DNA of 64,000 nucleotides from Bacteroidales bacterium (lineage in GTDB: Bacteria > Bacteroidota > Bacteroidia > Bacteroidales > F082): contig JACZJI010000126.1 in assembly GCA_014860665.1 (NCBI GenBank), positions 1 through 64,000 on the forward strand, read 5' to 3'. The notes beneath the pieces are model-generated. The model was given only the letters and a program-made list of their open reading frames with translations. It ran no database searches and had not been told where the DNA came from. Made by a program: the position numbers and the translations under genes. Position 1 is the first letter of the stretch; each line of letters begins with the position of its first letter. Of this stretch, positions 27,001 to 35,416 are shown in pieces.

Positions 27001-27932
27001 TTTTGTATGATACAAGTCGTGTTTGTCAGGGAACTCAAATCATATTAACAGCGTCGGGAGCCGATAACTATCTGTGGTTTCCGATGGATTCATCAGGGAT
27101 TAAGCTCCCGGTCACTATAGACAATTCAATGAAAATAAATTTGATTGGATTCAATAAGTCCGGTTGCTCTTCTGTTGATAGTGTGGAGCTTTCACCATAC
27201 CTTAAGCCAAAAGTAGATTTTTCCGGATTGTCTTCATTTTATTGCATGAATGAATTGCCAGTGACATTAACGGGAAGCCCTTCAGGAGGTATTTTTTCAG
27301 GCGATGGTTTGACTGACAATATTTTTTCACCATCAAATGCTGGAACAGGCAAACATTACATTACTTATTTTTATACGACAAAAGAAGGCTGTTCCGCAAA
27401 AACGGTGAAAACCACAATGGTGTCGAACCTTGTTCCTATCATAAAACTTACGCCTGCAGATACGACATTAAAGAGAAATGGTTTTGTAAGCTATGATGCT
27501 GGCCAGGGATTTTCTCATTATTACTGGACTACCGGCGACACTACACGAAAAATTCAGGTCAATTATAATAATGCCTTTTCTGGGACAGACACGATTAGGG
27601 TTGAGGGATTGGTTGGTAATTGTATCAGTGTGGGGTCAGCAATTTTACGATTTGGTCAACTAACAGGATTGCCTGCCAATAAGGTCAAATTGGCCACTGC
27701 ATTTCCCAATCCAAGCAAAGGGCAATTTTATGTGGAATACTCATTATCGGATTCTCCTTCTATGATAAAGGTTTTTAATGTCTCAGGAAAAGCAATATTC
27801 CAGAAAGAACTTCAGAAAATCCCAATTAACAGAAAAGTAAGATTTAATCTGACAGGAATCAAAGCAGGCATGTATTTTGTATGTTTTTATGGAAAAACAG
27901 AAGCGACAGTAGCCAAGGTTATAATCCAATAA
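24057..27932 (+). CDS. Large secreted repeat protein with T9SS type A sorting domain
   Basis: About 1291 residues. N-terminal signal peptide (ending SLMAQQ), then a domain of about 330 residues paralogous to that at 20238 (both share APLKYNKAFA-like and LSDIYNL segments). Here the acidic motif reads FQEDDAL instead of LQMDDG and the GHNVPFH histidines are missing, so this copy is probably not catalytic. Next come Ig-like domains, then four tandem repeats of about 73 residues at 26333-27190 (each with a YDTNxVC start and a GCxxxDSV end), and a C-terminal type A sorting domain (AFPNPSKGQFYVEY ... GMYFVCFYG). An in-frame TTG at 24042 is less likely than the ATG at 24057. Confidence 0.8.
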   Translation: MITKKLTKPFLIFSLILFEGFSFSLMAQQTLPPQVDSVVVTFNNIPTQVNVGKAPLKYNKAFAMSFQEDDALSDIYNLIYPVFQGSNGTNGLYYTDGCGDKVSFKMSSAIFIFTSNGTDILDPNNPYHDNTKLTWPELKTLYQNHWGINNHGLFDNPDISSPGIINYAFQKTKSYTRRMISDSMTIKSFVIPNNVVNYVDYLGQNEYHSAINQGQDNTWIGYGKNGFNVESDTINWLKPVKLCRDFIYDGFRTMADTLYKASLKGEHRWFLSGMHQMPGGFLTDMTSIYQKYGAPGLDDILITTDDDLLDYFAVKQVTQLHESLKGNRLVITFSGEVPTDLLHYAMSLNVNANESIQNIKVYGAKQYSYNGINRDTALINFSWEGRIYKTPEFLADSFTNVAMKNSSEWDALVAMDYVLKMPQGDAQIKLRKELCSIDQSGWKYQYDKGFCGFPDLGSDTTICSGNCLTYSGPAGMTNYQWLAGDSLFSQAESVKVCPKAPAKYFLTVKNLEGQIETDSVWVNVLPTPSVELGNDTTLLSLDTLTFKAPSGNNYTYLWNTGDTREFLTLDTKWDTLYKVSVTVTNQAGCSAKDSIQVTVPPKDSIPEISALQDTVFSCNGDTVTLKVSSNTNQIYWLSANHEIMTDSGALKLVPTQSGKFYIKACNKYGCSSQDSIYVLMEILPVINISRDTSVCFGDSAFLNVSGGKFVQWFDKNVSLSKESEIGIMPQKTTTYLAETWNRSGCVSSDSVKVIINSLPTTKINYDTNRVCKGALVGLTASGADNYQWMPEGKKTPSLAITVNDTMRVILTGTSNMGCISKDSVELYPLSLPKTKILYDANKVCKGTVVDLKASGANSYLWSPVNDTTNKLPVRVIDTVEIKLIGINEAGCIASDSVNLIPLPIPDIKIIYDTNHVCLGTNLVLKANGASTYEWYPKQVAGTTLPLTVNGTKKINLIGRSKEGCIASDSVELYPIAVPATKILYDTSRVCQGTQIILTASGADNYLWFPMDSSGIKLPVTIDNSMKINLIGFNKSGCSSVDSVELSPYLKPKVDFSGLSSFYCMNELPVTLTGSPSGGIFSGDGLTDNIFSPSNAGTGKHYITYFYTTKEGCSAKTVKTTMVSNLVPIIKLTPADTTLKRNGFVSYDAGQGFSHYYWTTGDTTRKIQVNYNNAFSGTDTIRVEGLVGNCISVGSAILRFGQLTGLPANKVKLATAFPNPSKGQFYVEYSLSDSPSMIKVFNVSGKAIFQKELQKIPINRKVRFNLTGIKAGMYFVCFYGKTEATVAKVIIQ

Positions 27933-27970
27933 ATTTTAAGACCTTTGCAAAAAATTTAAACTAATCATAG

Positions 27971-28936
27971 ATGAAAATTATAGGAATTGGAAATGCACTT
28001 GTGGATGTGTTGACCCAGTTGGAAAATGATGATCTGTTGTCTGAGTTGAGCCTTCCTAAAGGGAGTATGCAGTTGGTTGATGCTGAACGTGCCGCTCAAA
28101 TTCAGGAAAGAAGTAAGACCCTGGCAAAACAGATGGCTTCAGGTGGTTCTGCCGCCAACACCATTCATGGTCTTGCAAAGCTGGGTATAGAGACTGCTTT
28201 TATTGGTTCAGTAGGGAAAGATGATACAGGTAGATTTTTTGAGGAAGATCTAAAAAACAGCAATATTCGTCCGGTGCTTTTTCACACAGATTCTCCTTCA
28301 GGAGTTGCCAATGGGATGATATCAAGAGACGGAGAGCGTACATTTGGAACTTTTTTAGGTGCAGCTTTGGAACTGTCAGCCGGACAACTGAAACCGGAAC
28401 ATTTCAATGGTTATGACCTTTTACATGTTGAAGGCTATCTGGTTCAGAATCATGAATTGTTGGAAACTATCCTGAGACTTGCAAAAGAAAATGGTTTGCA
28501 GGTGTCATTGGATCTGGCAAGTTACAATGTCGTTGAAGAGAATCTCAGCTTTTTGAGAGACATGGTGACGAAATATGTTGATATTGTATTTGCTAATGAA
28601 GAAGAAGCTAAAGCTTTTTCTGGCTCTGAGCCTTTTAAAGCTTTGGAAGATCTTTCAAACCTGACTAATATTGCTATAGTGAAAGTGGGAAGTAAGGGTT
28701 CCTATATAAAACAGAGCGACAAAATTATTGTTATTGAGCCAATTAAAGCAAATCCAATTGACACAACCGGAGCAGGTGACTTATATGCTTCAGGATTTTT
28801 ATTCGGATGGGTGAATAATCTGGGTTTTGAAAAGGCAGGATTTATAGGTTCGTTGTTGGCGGGCACTGTAATAGAGGTAATGGGAGCAAAGTTTGGTGAG
28901 GAAAAATGGAATGAAATAAAAGCGATGATAAACTAA
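27971..28936 (+). CDS. PfkB-family sugar/nucleoside kinase (adenosine kinase-like)
   Basis: 321-residue ribokinase-fold kinase. The N terminus has GNALVDVL and the glycine-rich ASGGSAANTIHGLAKLG substrate lid region; the C terminus has the PfkB signature with DTTGAGDLYASGF (catalytic Asp and anion hole). Closest by pattern to the adenosine kinase-like branch of Bacteroidota, which would fit purine salvage, but ribose or another sugar cannot be excluded. It follows the secreted protein gene by 38 bases and ends at a strong bidirectional terminator. Confidence 0.85.
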   Translation: MKIIGIGNALVDVLTQLENDDLLSELSLPKGSMQLVDAERAAQIQERSKTLAKQMASGGSAANTIHGLAKLGIETAFIGSVGKDDTGRFFEEDLKNSNIRPVLFHTDSPSGVANGMISRDGERTFGTFLGAALELSAGQLKPEHFNGYDLLHVEGYLVQNHELLETILRLAKENGLQVSLDLASYNVVEENLSFLRDMVTKYVDIVFANEEEAKAFSGSEPFKALEDLSNLTNIAIVKVGSKGSYIKQSDKIIVIEPIKANPIDTTGAGDLYASGFLFGWVNNLGFEKAGFIGSLLAGTVIEVMGAKFGEEKWNEIKAMIN

Positions 28937-28954
28937 TTTTGTAGTGTCAATATA

Positions 28955-28992
28955 AAAAGGAAGGCAGGCTTTTAAGCCTGCCTTCCTTTTTT
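28955..28992. terminator. Bidirectional terminator
   Basis: A near-perfect long inverted repeat (AAGGAAGGCAGGCTT / AAGCCTGCCTTCCTT) with flanking A and T runs lies between the PfkB-type kinase gene and the convergent repeat protein gene. Confidence 0.85.
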
Positions 28993-29015
28993 ATGAAAAA
29001 GCTTGTTTTAATTGG

Positions 29016-32000
29016 TTAATGCTGAACTATAAATATTTGGGACATTGGTTTTTGACCTCCTGACAGGGTTGCAAAGTAAATACCATTAGGCAGATCGTAA
29101 GTTGCAAACCGTAATCCATTTGGATTTGCAGAGTTCAGGGAACCTTTCCAGATGCATGTCCCATAACGGTTGTAGACAGTTACAAGATAATTAACATTAC
29201 TGCTGGTCTTCTTTACTTTCAATGTAATGAAATTAGTGCTTGGATTTGGATAAGCAGTGATGTCTGTTGTTGAGGTTGAGATTTTTGATGGTGACATTAT
29301 TGAGAAATAGTTATCACTTGAGTCAACAACTGCTGTCAATTTACTACCCGTAATCTTAATTCTGTAGTGAGCTCCTTGTTCTTGGTTTGAAGGAATAGTC
29401 CAGGTATATGTGCTTGGAGGCACATTCTTAGCAATCGTATCCACAAAATTCAAAACATTACTGGCATTATAATGAGCCAGATAAATGTTATAGTTATCCT
29501 GAAGATTCCCTTGCCAGGAAATTAAATAAGCATCACCTTGATACCATGTTTCGCCTCCATTAGGTTGTACGATGGTAATATATCCTCCTGGAGGAGCATT
29601 CGTTATAGAGAAAGTTGTATCACTTTCATCCCAAATAGTGGAATCGACAGTACTAATTACCTTGATCTTATAATTATTATCCATAGGAATTGTGTCAGAA
29701 ATCGTCCATGTAATACTGTTGCCTTCAGCGTTCGAGTCAAGGACACCGTACAAAGTATCTGCTTTTAGCAATTCTACTTTTACATTCTGGGCAAAGTTCT
29801 TTGTCCAGGAAACCAGATGGGCGCTTCCTGGTGTCCAGGCTTCTCCGCCATTAGGCTGCTCAACGGTAATTGTTCCTCCTGGCAAATATTTTACCAATGA
29901 GAATGTAGAATCGCTAACATCGCTAATCGGCTGCAAGGAGCTAGCCACTTTAATTTTGTAACGATTTCCCAAAGTCAAAGTGTCGGAGATTAACCATGAA
30001 TATGTGCTGCCCTCTACACCAGATGCTATCAAAGATGTATCTGATGCAACAGTATCAATTAAGTATATATTAACAGGTTCTGTTAGGTTGTCGGTCCATG
30101 AAATAATATGCGCCGTTCCTAATGTCCATTTATCACCTCCGTTTGGCTGGATAACCTTAACAGTTCCTCCCGGAACATAAGCAACAATCGAGAAGGTTGT
30201 GTCACTCATATCGCTCACCGGCTGCAAACTGCTGGATACTTTTACTTTGTAAGTATTGCTCAGAGCCAGGGTATCTGGAATAGTCCATGCATATGTACTT
30301 CCTGTTACGCCGTGAGCAATAACTCGTATTGAAGAGTCTGCTGTGTTAAACAAATCTATGTTCACAGGTTCGGTAAGATTATCAGTCCATGAAATGATAT
30401 GGGCTGTGCCTCGTGCCCATCGAATACCAATCAGATTTGGCTGGATTACTTTAACTTCTCCGCCAGGAACAAATGCAACCACAGAGAACGTCGTATCACT
30501 TTGGTCCCAAATTGTACTGTCTCCTGTATCAACAACTTTAACTCTGTATGTTGAATCTATAGGAATGGTATCCGATATGTTCCATGCATAACGGTTATTG
30601 GTGTTGCTCGAATCAAGAACACTGTACAATGTATCAGCATGATAGAGTTCAACTCTTACAGGATCTGTAAAGTTTTCTTTCCAGGATAAAAGATGTGCGG
30701 TATTTACTGCCCAATGATCTCCTCCATTAGGTTGAATCAGTGTAATGGTCTGATGTAATGGGTGTTTCAAAATGGCAAATGTTGTATCACTTTGATCCCA
30801 TATTGAGGGGAATAATGTATTGATTACTCGAATTCTATAACTTGAGTCTGTTGGGAGTGTATCGGGAACAGTCCACGGTAAGCGATTGTCTGTATTGCTT
30901 GAATCCAGAACTGCGTAAAGTGTATCGGCATGGTATAGTTCTACTTTAACCGGAGCTGTGAAGTTTTCGTACCAGGAGATTAAATGTTCTTCCCCGTATG
31001 CCCAGTGATCTCCACCATTCGGCTGTACAAGTTTTATAGCTTGATTTAGTGGGTGTGCTAAAACTGTAAATGTAGTATCGCTTTCACTCCAGATGGAGGT
31101 ATCTTGAGTATCAATAACTTTTACTCTGTAACTCGAATCAATTGGAATGGTATCCGGAAGAGTCCATGTATACCTGTTATCAGTATTGCTCGAATCAAGA
31201 ACAGTATATAAAGTATCAGCATGATAAAGTTCAACTCTTACAGGCGCAGTAAAGTTTTCGAGCCATGACATTAAATGCGACTCACCAACAGCCCATTTTT
31301 CTCCACCGTTGGGTTGTACAAGAGTTATACTTTGTCCCAATGGATGCGCAAGAATGCTGAATGTTGTATCACTTTGATCCCAAATAGTCGGATCTACAGT
31401 GTTTATGATTTTTATTTTATACAATGAATCAATAGGTAGTGTATCAGGAACAGTCCACACGTATCGGTTATCAGTATTACTTGAATCAAGGACTCTATAA
31501 AGTGTGTCTGCATGGAATAATTCCACTTTAACAGGATCTGTAAAGTTTTCGTACCATGAAATCAAATGTTGTTCACCCACTGCCCATTTATCACCACCGT
31601 TCGGTTGCACTAGAGTAATAGTTTGGCCCAAAGGATGGGCTATAATTGAGAATGTGCTATCACTGGAATCATTTATGGATGTGTCAGCGGTGTTAAAGAC
31701 CTTGATTTTATAATTGGTACCAACGGGAATTGTATCCGAAATTGTCCAAGCAAAGCGATTGTCTGTTGCGCTGGAGTCTAAAACAGCATAAACTGTATTT
31801 CCACGCATCAATTTAACCATGACAGGATCTGTGAAATTATCAGTCCAGGAAACCAGATGAATGGTGCGTAATGCCCACTGATCTCCGCTGTTTGGTTGGA
31901 TAAGTTTTATCGTACCACCCAATGGTGTGGCCAGGATTGAGAACGAAGCATTACTTGTATCTGTAATTGCAGTATCAGAAGTATTCAATACTTTGATTTT

Positions 32001-33197
32001 GTAAGTTGTGTCAACGGGAATAGTATCAGAAACGGTCCATGCAAACCCGTTGCCACTTACACTGGGAGCAAGAACACTGTATAAAGTGCCTGCCCGCAGT
32101 AACTCAATCTTCACAGGACTTGAGAAATTATCATACCATGAAATCAAATGCGAAGTTTTAACTGCCCAATTTTCTCCTCCATTAGGTTGAACTAATGTTA
32201 TGGTTTTTGCAGGAGCGGTTGTATCGTTGGCAGAGATTGTATCTATTGAAAAATAATGAGCACTTGTGTCAGCAATGGTTGAGTCTACAGCATTGGATAC
32301 CTTAATTCTATAATTTGTATCACTTGGAATTGAATCTGCAATAGTCCAAGCGTAGCTACTGCCATAAGCCTTTGTTGAAAGCACACTGTAGACTGTGTTA
32401 CCGCGCATCAAAACAACTTTAACAGAATCCGGGAAATTATCTGACCAGGAAATAAGATGCTCAGTACCGATTTTCCAGTGAATTCCGGCGTCAGTTGGTT
32501 GTAATAGTTTTATGGAGCCATCGGCAGGTGTTGCAACTATTGAAAACAAAGAATCACTTTTTACATAAACGCTTGTGTCGTGGATGCTTACAATCTTTAT
32601 AAAGCAGGAATCAGAGAGGGCTTGTGATTTTGAGATGTTCCAGGTAAATGTGGAGCCGGATATTGAATCAGCACCAGGAAGTGTAGTATAGGTTCTCCCT
32701 CCGTTGATGCTAAGTTGTATTGCTGCCTTTGAAACATAATTTGTCCATGAAATTAAATGGCTTGTTCCGTCCGCCCATTTTTCCCCGCCATTTGGCTGAA
32801 TTATCGCATTAGAATCAGCAGGCAGGGTCGCCCTGATTGCAAAAAATGCGTTACTGGTAGCACTAATGCTGCTGTTGGTTGTACTAACAATTTTTATCAT
32901 ACACTGACTTGAAGTATCCTGACTTGTCGGGATATTCCATGTCCAGGTAGTACCAGAAACAGAATGGCTAAGTGTATCACTATAATTAAGACCACCATCG
33001 GTGCTCAAAATAATCATCACCGGTTTTGTAAGATTATCTGTCCATGAAATCAAATGGGAGGTTCCCACAACCCATTCTTCCCCACCATTTGGCTGTATAA
33101 CTGAAACCGATGGCGTTTGACCTATCACTACAGAACTTGTTGTCAGAAAAAATATCCCTAACAACAGCGAGCTTATAGAGTAAAGAAGCTTTTTCAT
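29016..33197 (-). CDS. Giant secreted protein with 13 Kre9/KNH-like repeats and T9SS type A sorting domain
   Basis: 1393 residues, the largest gene here. Signal peptide at 1-27, then 13 tandem Ser/Thr-rich beta domains of about 90-97 residues, each opening with a variant of VQPNGGExW followed by GTxHLISWxDN (pattern of the Kre9/KNH or Ser-Thr-rich GPI-anchored family). The C-terminal 90 residues are a type A T9SS sorting domain (AYPNPSTNFITLKV ... GIYFATLSGG). Units in the middle (roughly 30300-31750) have a 291-base period and look recently amplified. The architecture suggests a surface adhesin or a scaffold; no catalytic domain is seen. Start chosen at the ATG before a clear signal peptide. 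Confidence 0.85.
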   Translation of the reverse strand: MKKLLYSISSLLLGIFFLTTSSVVIGQTPSVSVIQPNGGEEWVVGTSHLISWTDNLTKPVMIILSTDGGLNYSDTLSHSVSGTTWTWNIPTSQDTSSQCMIKIVSTTNSSISATSNAFFAIRATLPADSNAIIQPNGGEKWADGTSHLISWTNYVSKAAIQLSINGGRTYTTLPGADSISGSTFTWNISKSQALSDSCFIKIVSIHDTSVYVKSDSLFSIVATPADGSIKLLQPTDAGIHWKIGTEHLISWSDNFPDSVKVVLMRGNTVYSVLSTKAYGSSYAWTIADSIPSDTNYRIKVSNAVDSTIADTSAHYFSIDTISANDTTAPAKTITLVQPNGGENWAVKTSHLISWYDNFSSPVKIELLRAGTLYSVLAPSVSGNGFAWTVSDTIPVDTTYKIKVLNTSDTAITDTSNASFSILATPLGGTIKLIQPNSGDQWALRTIHLVSWTDNFTDPVMVKLMRGNTVYAVLDSSATDNRFAWTISDTIPVGTNYKIKVFNTADTSINDSSDSTFSIIAHPLGQTITLVQPNGGDKWAVGEQHLISWYENFTDPVKVELFHADTLYRVLDSSNTDNRYVWTVPDTLPIDSLYKIKIINTVDPTIWDQSDTTFSILAHPLGQSITLVQPNGGEKWAVGESHLMSWLENFTAPVRVELYHADTLYTVLDSSNTDNRYTWTLPDTIPIDSSYRVKVIDTQDTSIWSESDTTFTVLAHPLNQAIKLVQPNGGDHWAYGEEHLISWYENFTAPVKVELYHADTLYAVLDSSNTDNRLPWTVPDTLPTDSSYRIRVINTLFPSIWDQSDTTFAILKHPLHQTITLIQPNGGDHWAVNTAHLLSWKENFTDPVRVELYHADTLYSVLDSSNTNNRYAWNISDTIPIDSTYRVKVVDTGDSTIWDQSDTTFSVVAFVPGGEVKVIQPNLIGIRWARGTAHIISWTDNLTEPVNIDLFNTADSSIRVIAHGVTGSTYAWTIPDTLALSNTYKVKVSSSLQPVSDMSDTTFSIVAYVPGGTVKVIQPNGGDKWTLGTAHIISWTDNLTEPVNIYLIDTVASDTSLIASGVEGSTYSWLISDTLTLGNRYKIKVASSLQPISDVSDSTFSLVKYLPGGTITVEQPNGGEAWTPGSAHLVSWTKNFAQNVKVELLKADTLYGVLDSNAEGNSITWTISDTIPMDNNYKIKVISTVDSTIWDESDTTFSITNAPPGGYITIVQPNGGETWYQGDAYLISWQGNLQDNYNIYLAHYNASNVLNFVDTIAKNVPPSTYTWTIPSNQEQGAHYRIKITGSKLTAVVDSSDNYFSIMSPSKISTSTTDITAYPNPSTNFITLKVKKTSSNVNYLVTVYNRYGTCIWKGSLNSANPNGLRFATYDLPNGIYFATLSGGQKPMSQIFIVQH

Positions 33198-33250
33198 GAT
33201 ATGTTTGTTTTACTTTTTTAAAATTGTGCTTTTGACTGAAAACAGTTTTG

Positions 33251-34765
33251 CTAATGCATATTAATTAACTTGATAGTCTTGGTCCCGTCTCCTGATGCAA
33301 GTGTAGCAAAATAGATACCGTTGGATAAGCCTTGCATATTTATATGAAAACGATGTTCGCCTTGATTTAAAGTTCCCTCATAAATGGTTTGAATCCTCTC
33401 CCCATCAAGGTTGTATAGATATATTTTGAGTTGTGCATTATTTTTAAGGTTAAATGTCATATTAGTGGACCCGGATGATGGATTTGGTCCAAAACTCAAT
33501 CCGGTTATATCATTCAATTCGTGGATTCCTGTTGTCACTGATTTAGGGTAATGGGCATCAACATGGTAGCCCGTGAAGTATGATTGATCCAAATTATAGT
33601 TATATGAAATCTGAAGAAGTCCATCCTGATTTTGATCCCATGCTCCATTCCAAGTGTAAAAATCACCCGTAGTTGCATTCCCTTGCTGATCAAATACATA
33701 TTGATAAAGTGTAGTGTCTGCCCAGGCAGAATTCTTCCAGATTTGATTCATGGCAGATTCTATTCCGCCGTATTGGTCATAAAAGTATTGGGCCTTTTCA
33801 TTATTTACCCAGGCATTGTTTTTCCATGACTCGCCGACCCCTCCTGTCATAAAACCTGAAGAATTGTAAGAGTATGTATATCTTTCAGAATTAGCCCATG
33901 TTGTGTCGTTCCAGAATTTGCCTACATAAGAAATCATATTGCTGGCTGAATCATAAGTATAATCTTCCTGATAATAGTTAACCCATTGCTGGCGGCTCCC
34001 ATTTTCAATGGTACTTTTGATTACGTTTCCAACAGAGTCATAAACAAATATGTATTTCTGTTGATTATTCCATGTGGTATCATTCCAGATGTATCGGTAA
34101 GATGTCGAAAGATTTCCTGCAGAATCGTAAGCATATATCTCATATGCATCCACTGACCAGCTATTTCCATTCCATTTATCCGTATAATAGGCTGCTTTCT
34201 TCCAGTTGGAATTGTAGTTGTAATAACTGCTGTCGCTGTTAACCCATTTCCCGTTTTGCCATATCTGTTCATATGTTGAGAGCAAGCTCCTTTGCTGTCC
34301 ATATGTATAAAGTTTTCTGGTACTGTTTTGCCAGCTTCCGTTAACCCAGTTTCTCCAACTGTCTGACAATTCGTTTCCAATTGAATCATAAGTGGCAGTA
34401 TCCATAGTGGATTGCACCCAAACCCCTCCTTTCATATTCTGTGTGTGAGTGGAACTTCTGTTTCCAGTTTGGCTGTATGAGAAAATATATCTTTCTGGAT
34501 TATTCAAAACTGAATACACTACAGCAGTATCAATTTTTACGTTTTGAAGATTTGTTGATTTAAAAATCGGTTTATGCTTTGGAAGCAATAGCAAATTAAG
34601 TCGCTGCATAAAATGCATGGGAAAAGCAATAGAACCAGCATTTATTTTCAGAGACTGAAAATTCCCGTCTTTATTTGCATTAATATTTTGAGCTTCTATA
34701 CCTGGAAGCCTTAAAATGATTAAGGTAAATAAGTATATTAATGCTAAAATGTATTTTTTCCTCAT
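33251..34765 (-). CDS. Secreted protein with W/N/Y repeats and T9SS type A sorting domain
   Basis: 504 residues. Signal peptide at 1-26 (ending IEAQ). Residues about 125-395 consist of imperfect repeats of about 35 residues with the pattern W-N-x-x-W-x-N ... Y-x-Y-D-x-x-G-N, recalling short YD-like beta repeats but not a clear Rhs/YD array. The C-terminal 80 residues are a type A sorting domain (FGPNPSSGSTNMTF ... GIYFATLASGDG). It lies 53 bases upstream of the giant repeat protein gene on the same strand, so the two may be co-transcribed. Function unknown; surface location inferred. Confidence 0.8.
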   Translation of the reverse strand: MRKKYILALIYLFTLIILRLPGIEAQNINANKDGNFQSLKINAGSIAFPMHFMQRLNLLLLPKHKPIFKSTNLQNVKIDTAVVYSVLNNPERYIFSYSQTGNRSSTHTQNMKGGVWVQSTMDTATYDSIGNELSDSWRNWVNGSWQNSTRKLYTYGQQRSLLSTYEQIWQNGKWVNSDSSYYNYNSNWKKAAYYTDKWNGNSWSVDAYEIYAYDSAGNLSTSYRYIWNDTTWNNQQKYIFVYDSVGNVIKSTIENGSRQQWVNYYQEDYTYDSASNMISYVGKFWNDTTWANSERYTYSYNSSGFMTGGVGESWKNNAWVNNEKAQYFYDQYGGIESAMNQIWKNSAWADTTLYQYVFDQQGNATTGDFYTWNGAWDQNQDGLLQISYNYNLDQSYFTGYHVDAHYPKSVTTGIHELNDITGLSFGPNPSSGSTNMTFNLKNNAQLKIYLYNLDGERIQTIYEGTLNQGEHRFHINMQGLSNGIYFATLASGDGTKTIKLINMH

Positions 34766-35284
34766 ACGCTAGCCTTTTCAATTAATATTGCTTCCATAAC
34801 CGGATAACATAATAATTATGTTAAAAAAATCTCTTTAAACTCTTGTCTGTCGGGTATTTTTAGACAGGTCCATACAATAAAACGCAGAACTATTAATACA
34901 AAAAATGGACGTTTTACACAATAATTAGTTATAATACCCGTTATCCTTAAGTAATATTGTCCCCTAAATATGGGGCTAAAACTACTATATTTATTAGCAA
35001 TAAGCAAGTTAAAAGAGCATTTTTTTGTTTTTTTAATATCAAAAGCTTTTTCTAAATGCTCAAATGTGTCTGGAATTGGCGTAATAATTACTATTTACTT
35101 GACTTTTTTTCTAATAAATGATCTTTTTTGGTAAAGCCTTCTTGAATCTTGTCCCATAAATATTTAGATCAAGACTGACTTACTGTGTCAGTGTCTAAAA
35201 ATTAGATTAGGCAACAAGAAAAAGATAGTAGGTTTTTAATCTTTCTAAATAACTTACCTGATTTTAAAACTGATTGTTTTTTAT

Positions 35285-35292
35285 TACATTTG
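35285..35292 (+). promoter_or_regulatory. -7 promoter box of the EF-G-like gene
   Basis: TACATTTG matches TAnnTTTG and is identical to the box at 1774. It implies a leader of about 118 bases. Confidence 0.5.
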
Positions 35293-35355
35293 CGTTCGTC
35301 CGTTCTACGGGCGAAAATTATTTTTTACACATCATTTAATAACCGATTAAAGATC

Positions 35356-35390
35356 AATCTTATAAAGAGTGAAATCTTTAGTGTAAGATT
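35356..35390 (+). promoter_or_regulatory. Leader hairpin of the EF-G-like mRNA
   Basis: AATCTTA pairs with TAAGATT, and inside it AAAGA pairs with TCTTT, forming a two-part hairpin that ends 26 bases before the start codon. No T run follows, so it is not a terminator; it could affect mRNA stability or translation. Confidence 0.4.
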
Positions 35391-35416
35391 CTTTAATGTC
35401 TAAAAAATTATAGCAT

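Larger units (their letters stand above)
34766..35416. other. Long divergent intergenic region
   Basis: 651 bases of very AT-rich DNA between two divergent units. No gene is seen. It holds the EF-G-like promoter box and leader hairpin (listed separately), a small CCCC/GGGG hairpin near 34960, and a GTCTGTC/GACAGG imperfect inverted repeat near 34842-34867. Its length hints at extensive regulation of the EF-G-like gene, but no operator is identified. Confidence 0.5.

Noticed and set aside
29538..32190. Several plus-strand ORFs of 60-89 codons inside the giant repeat gene
   Set aside because: They recur with the repeat period, mirror the coding strand, and lack starts and families; they are antisense shadows.
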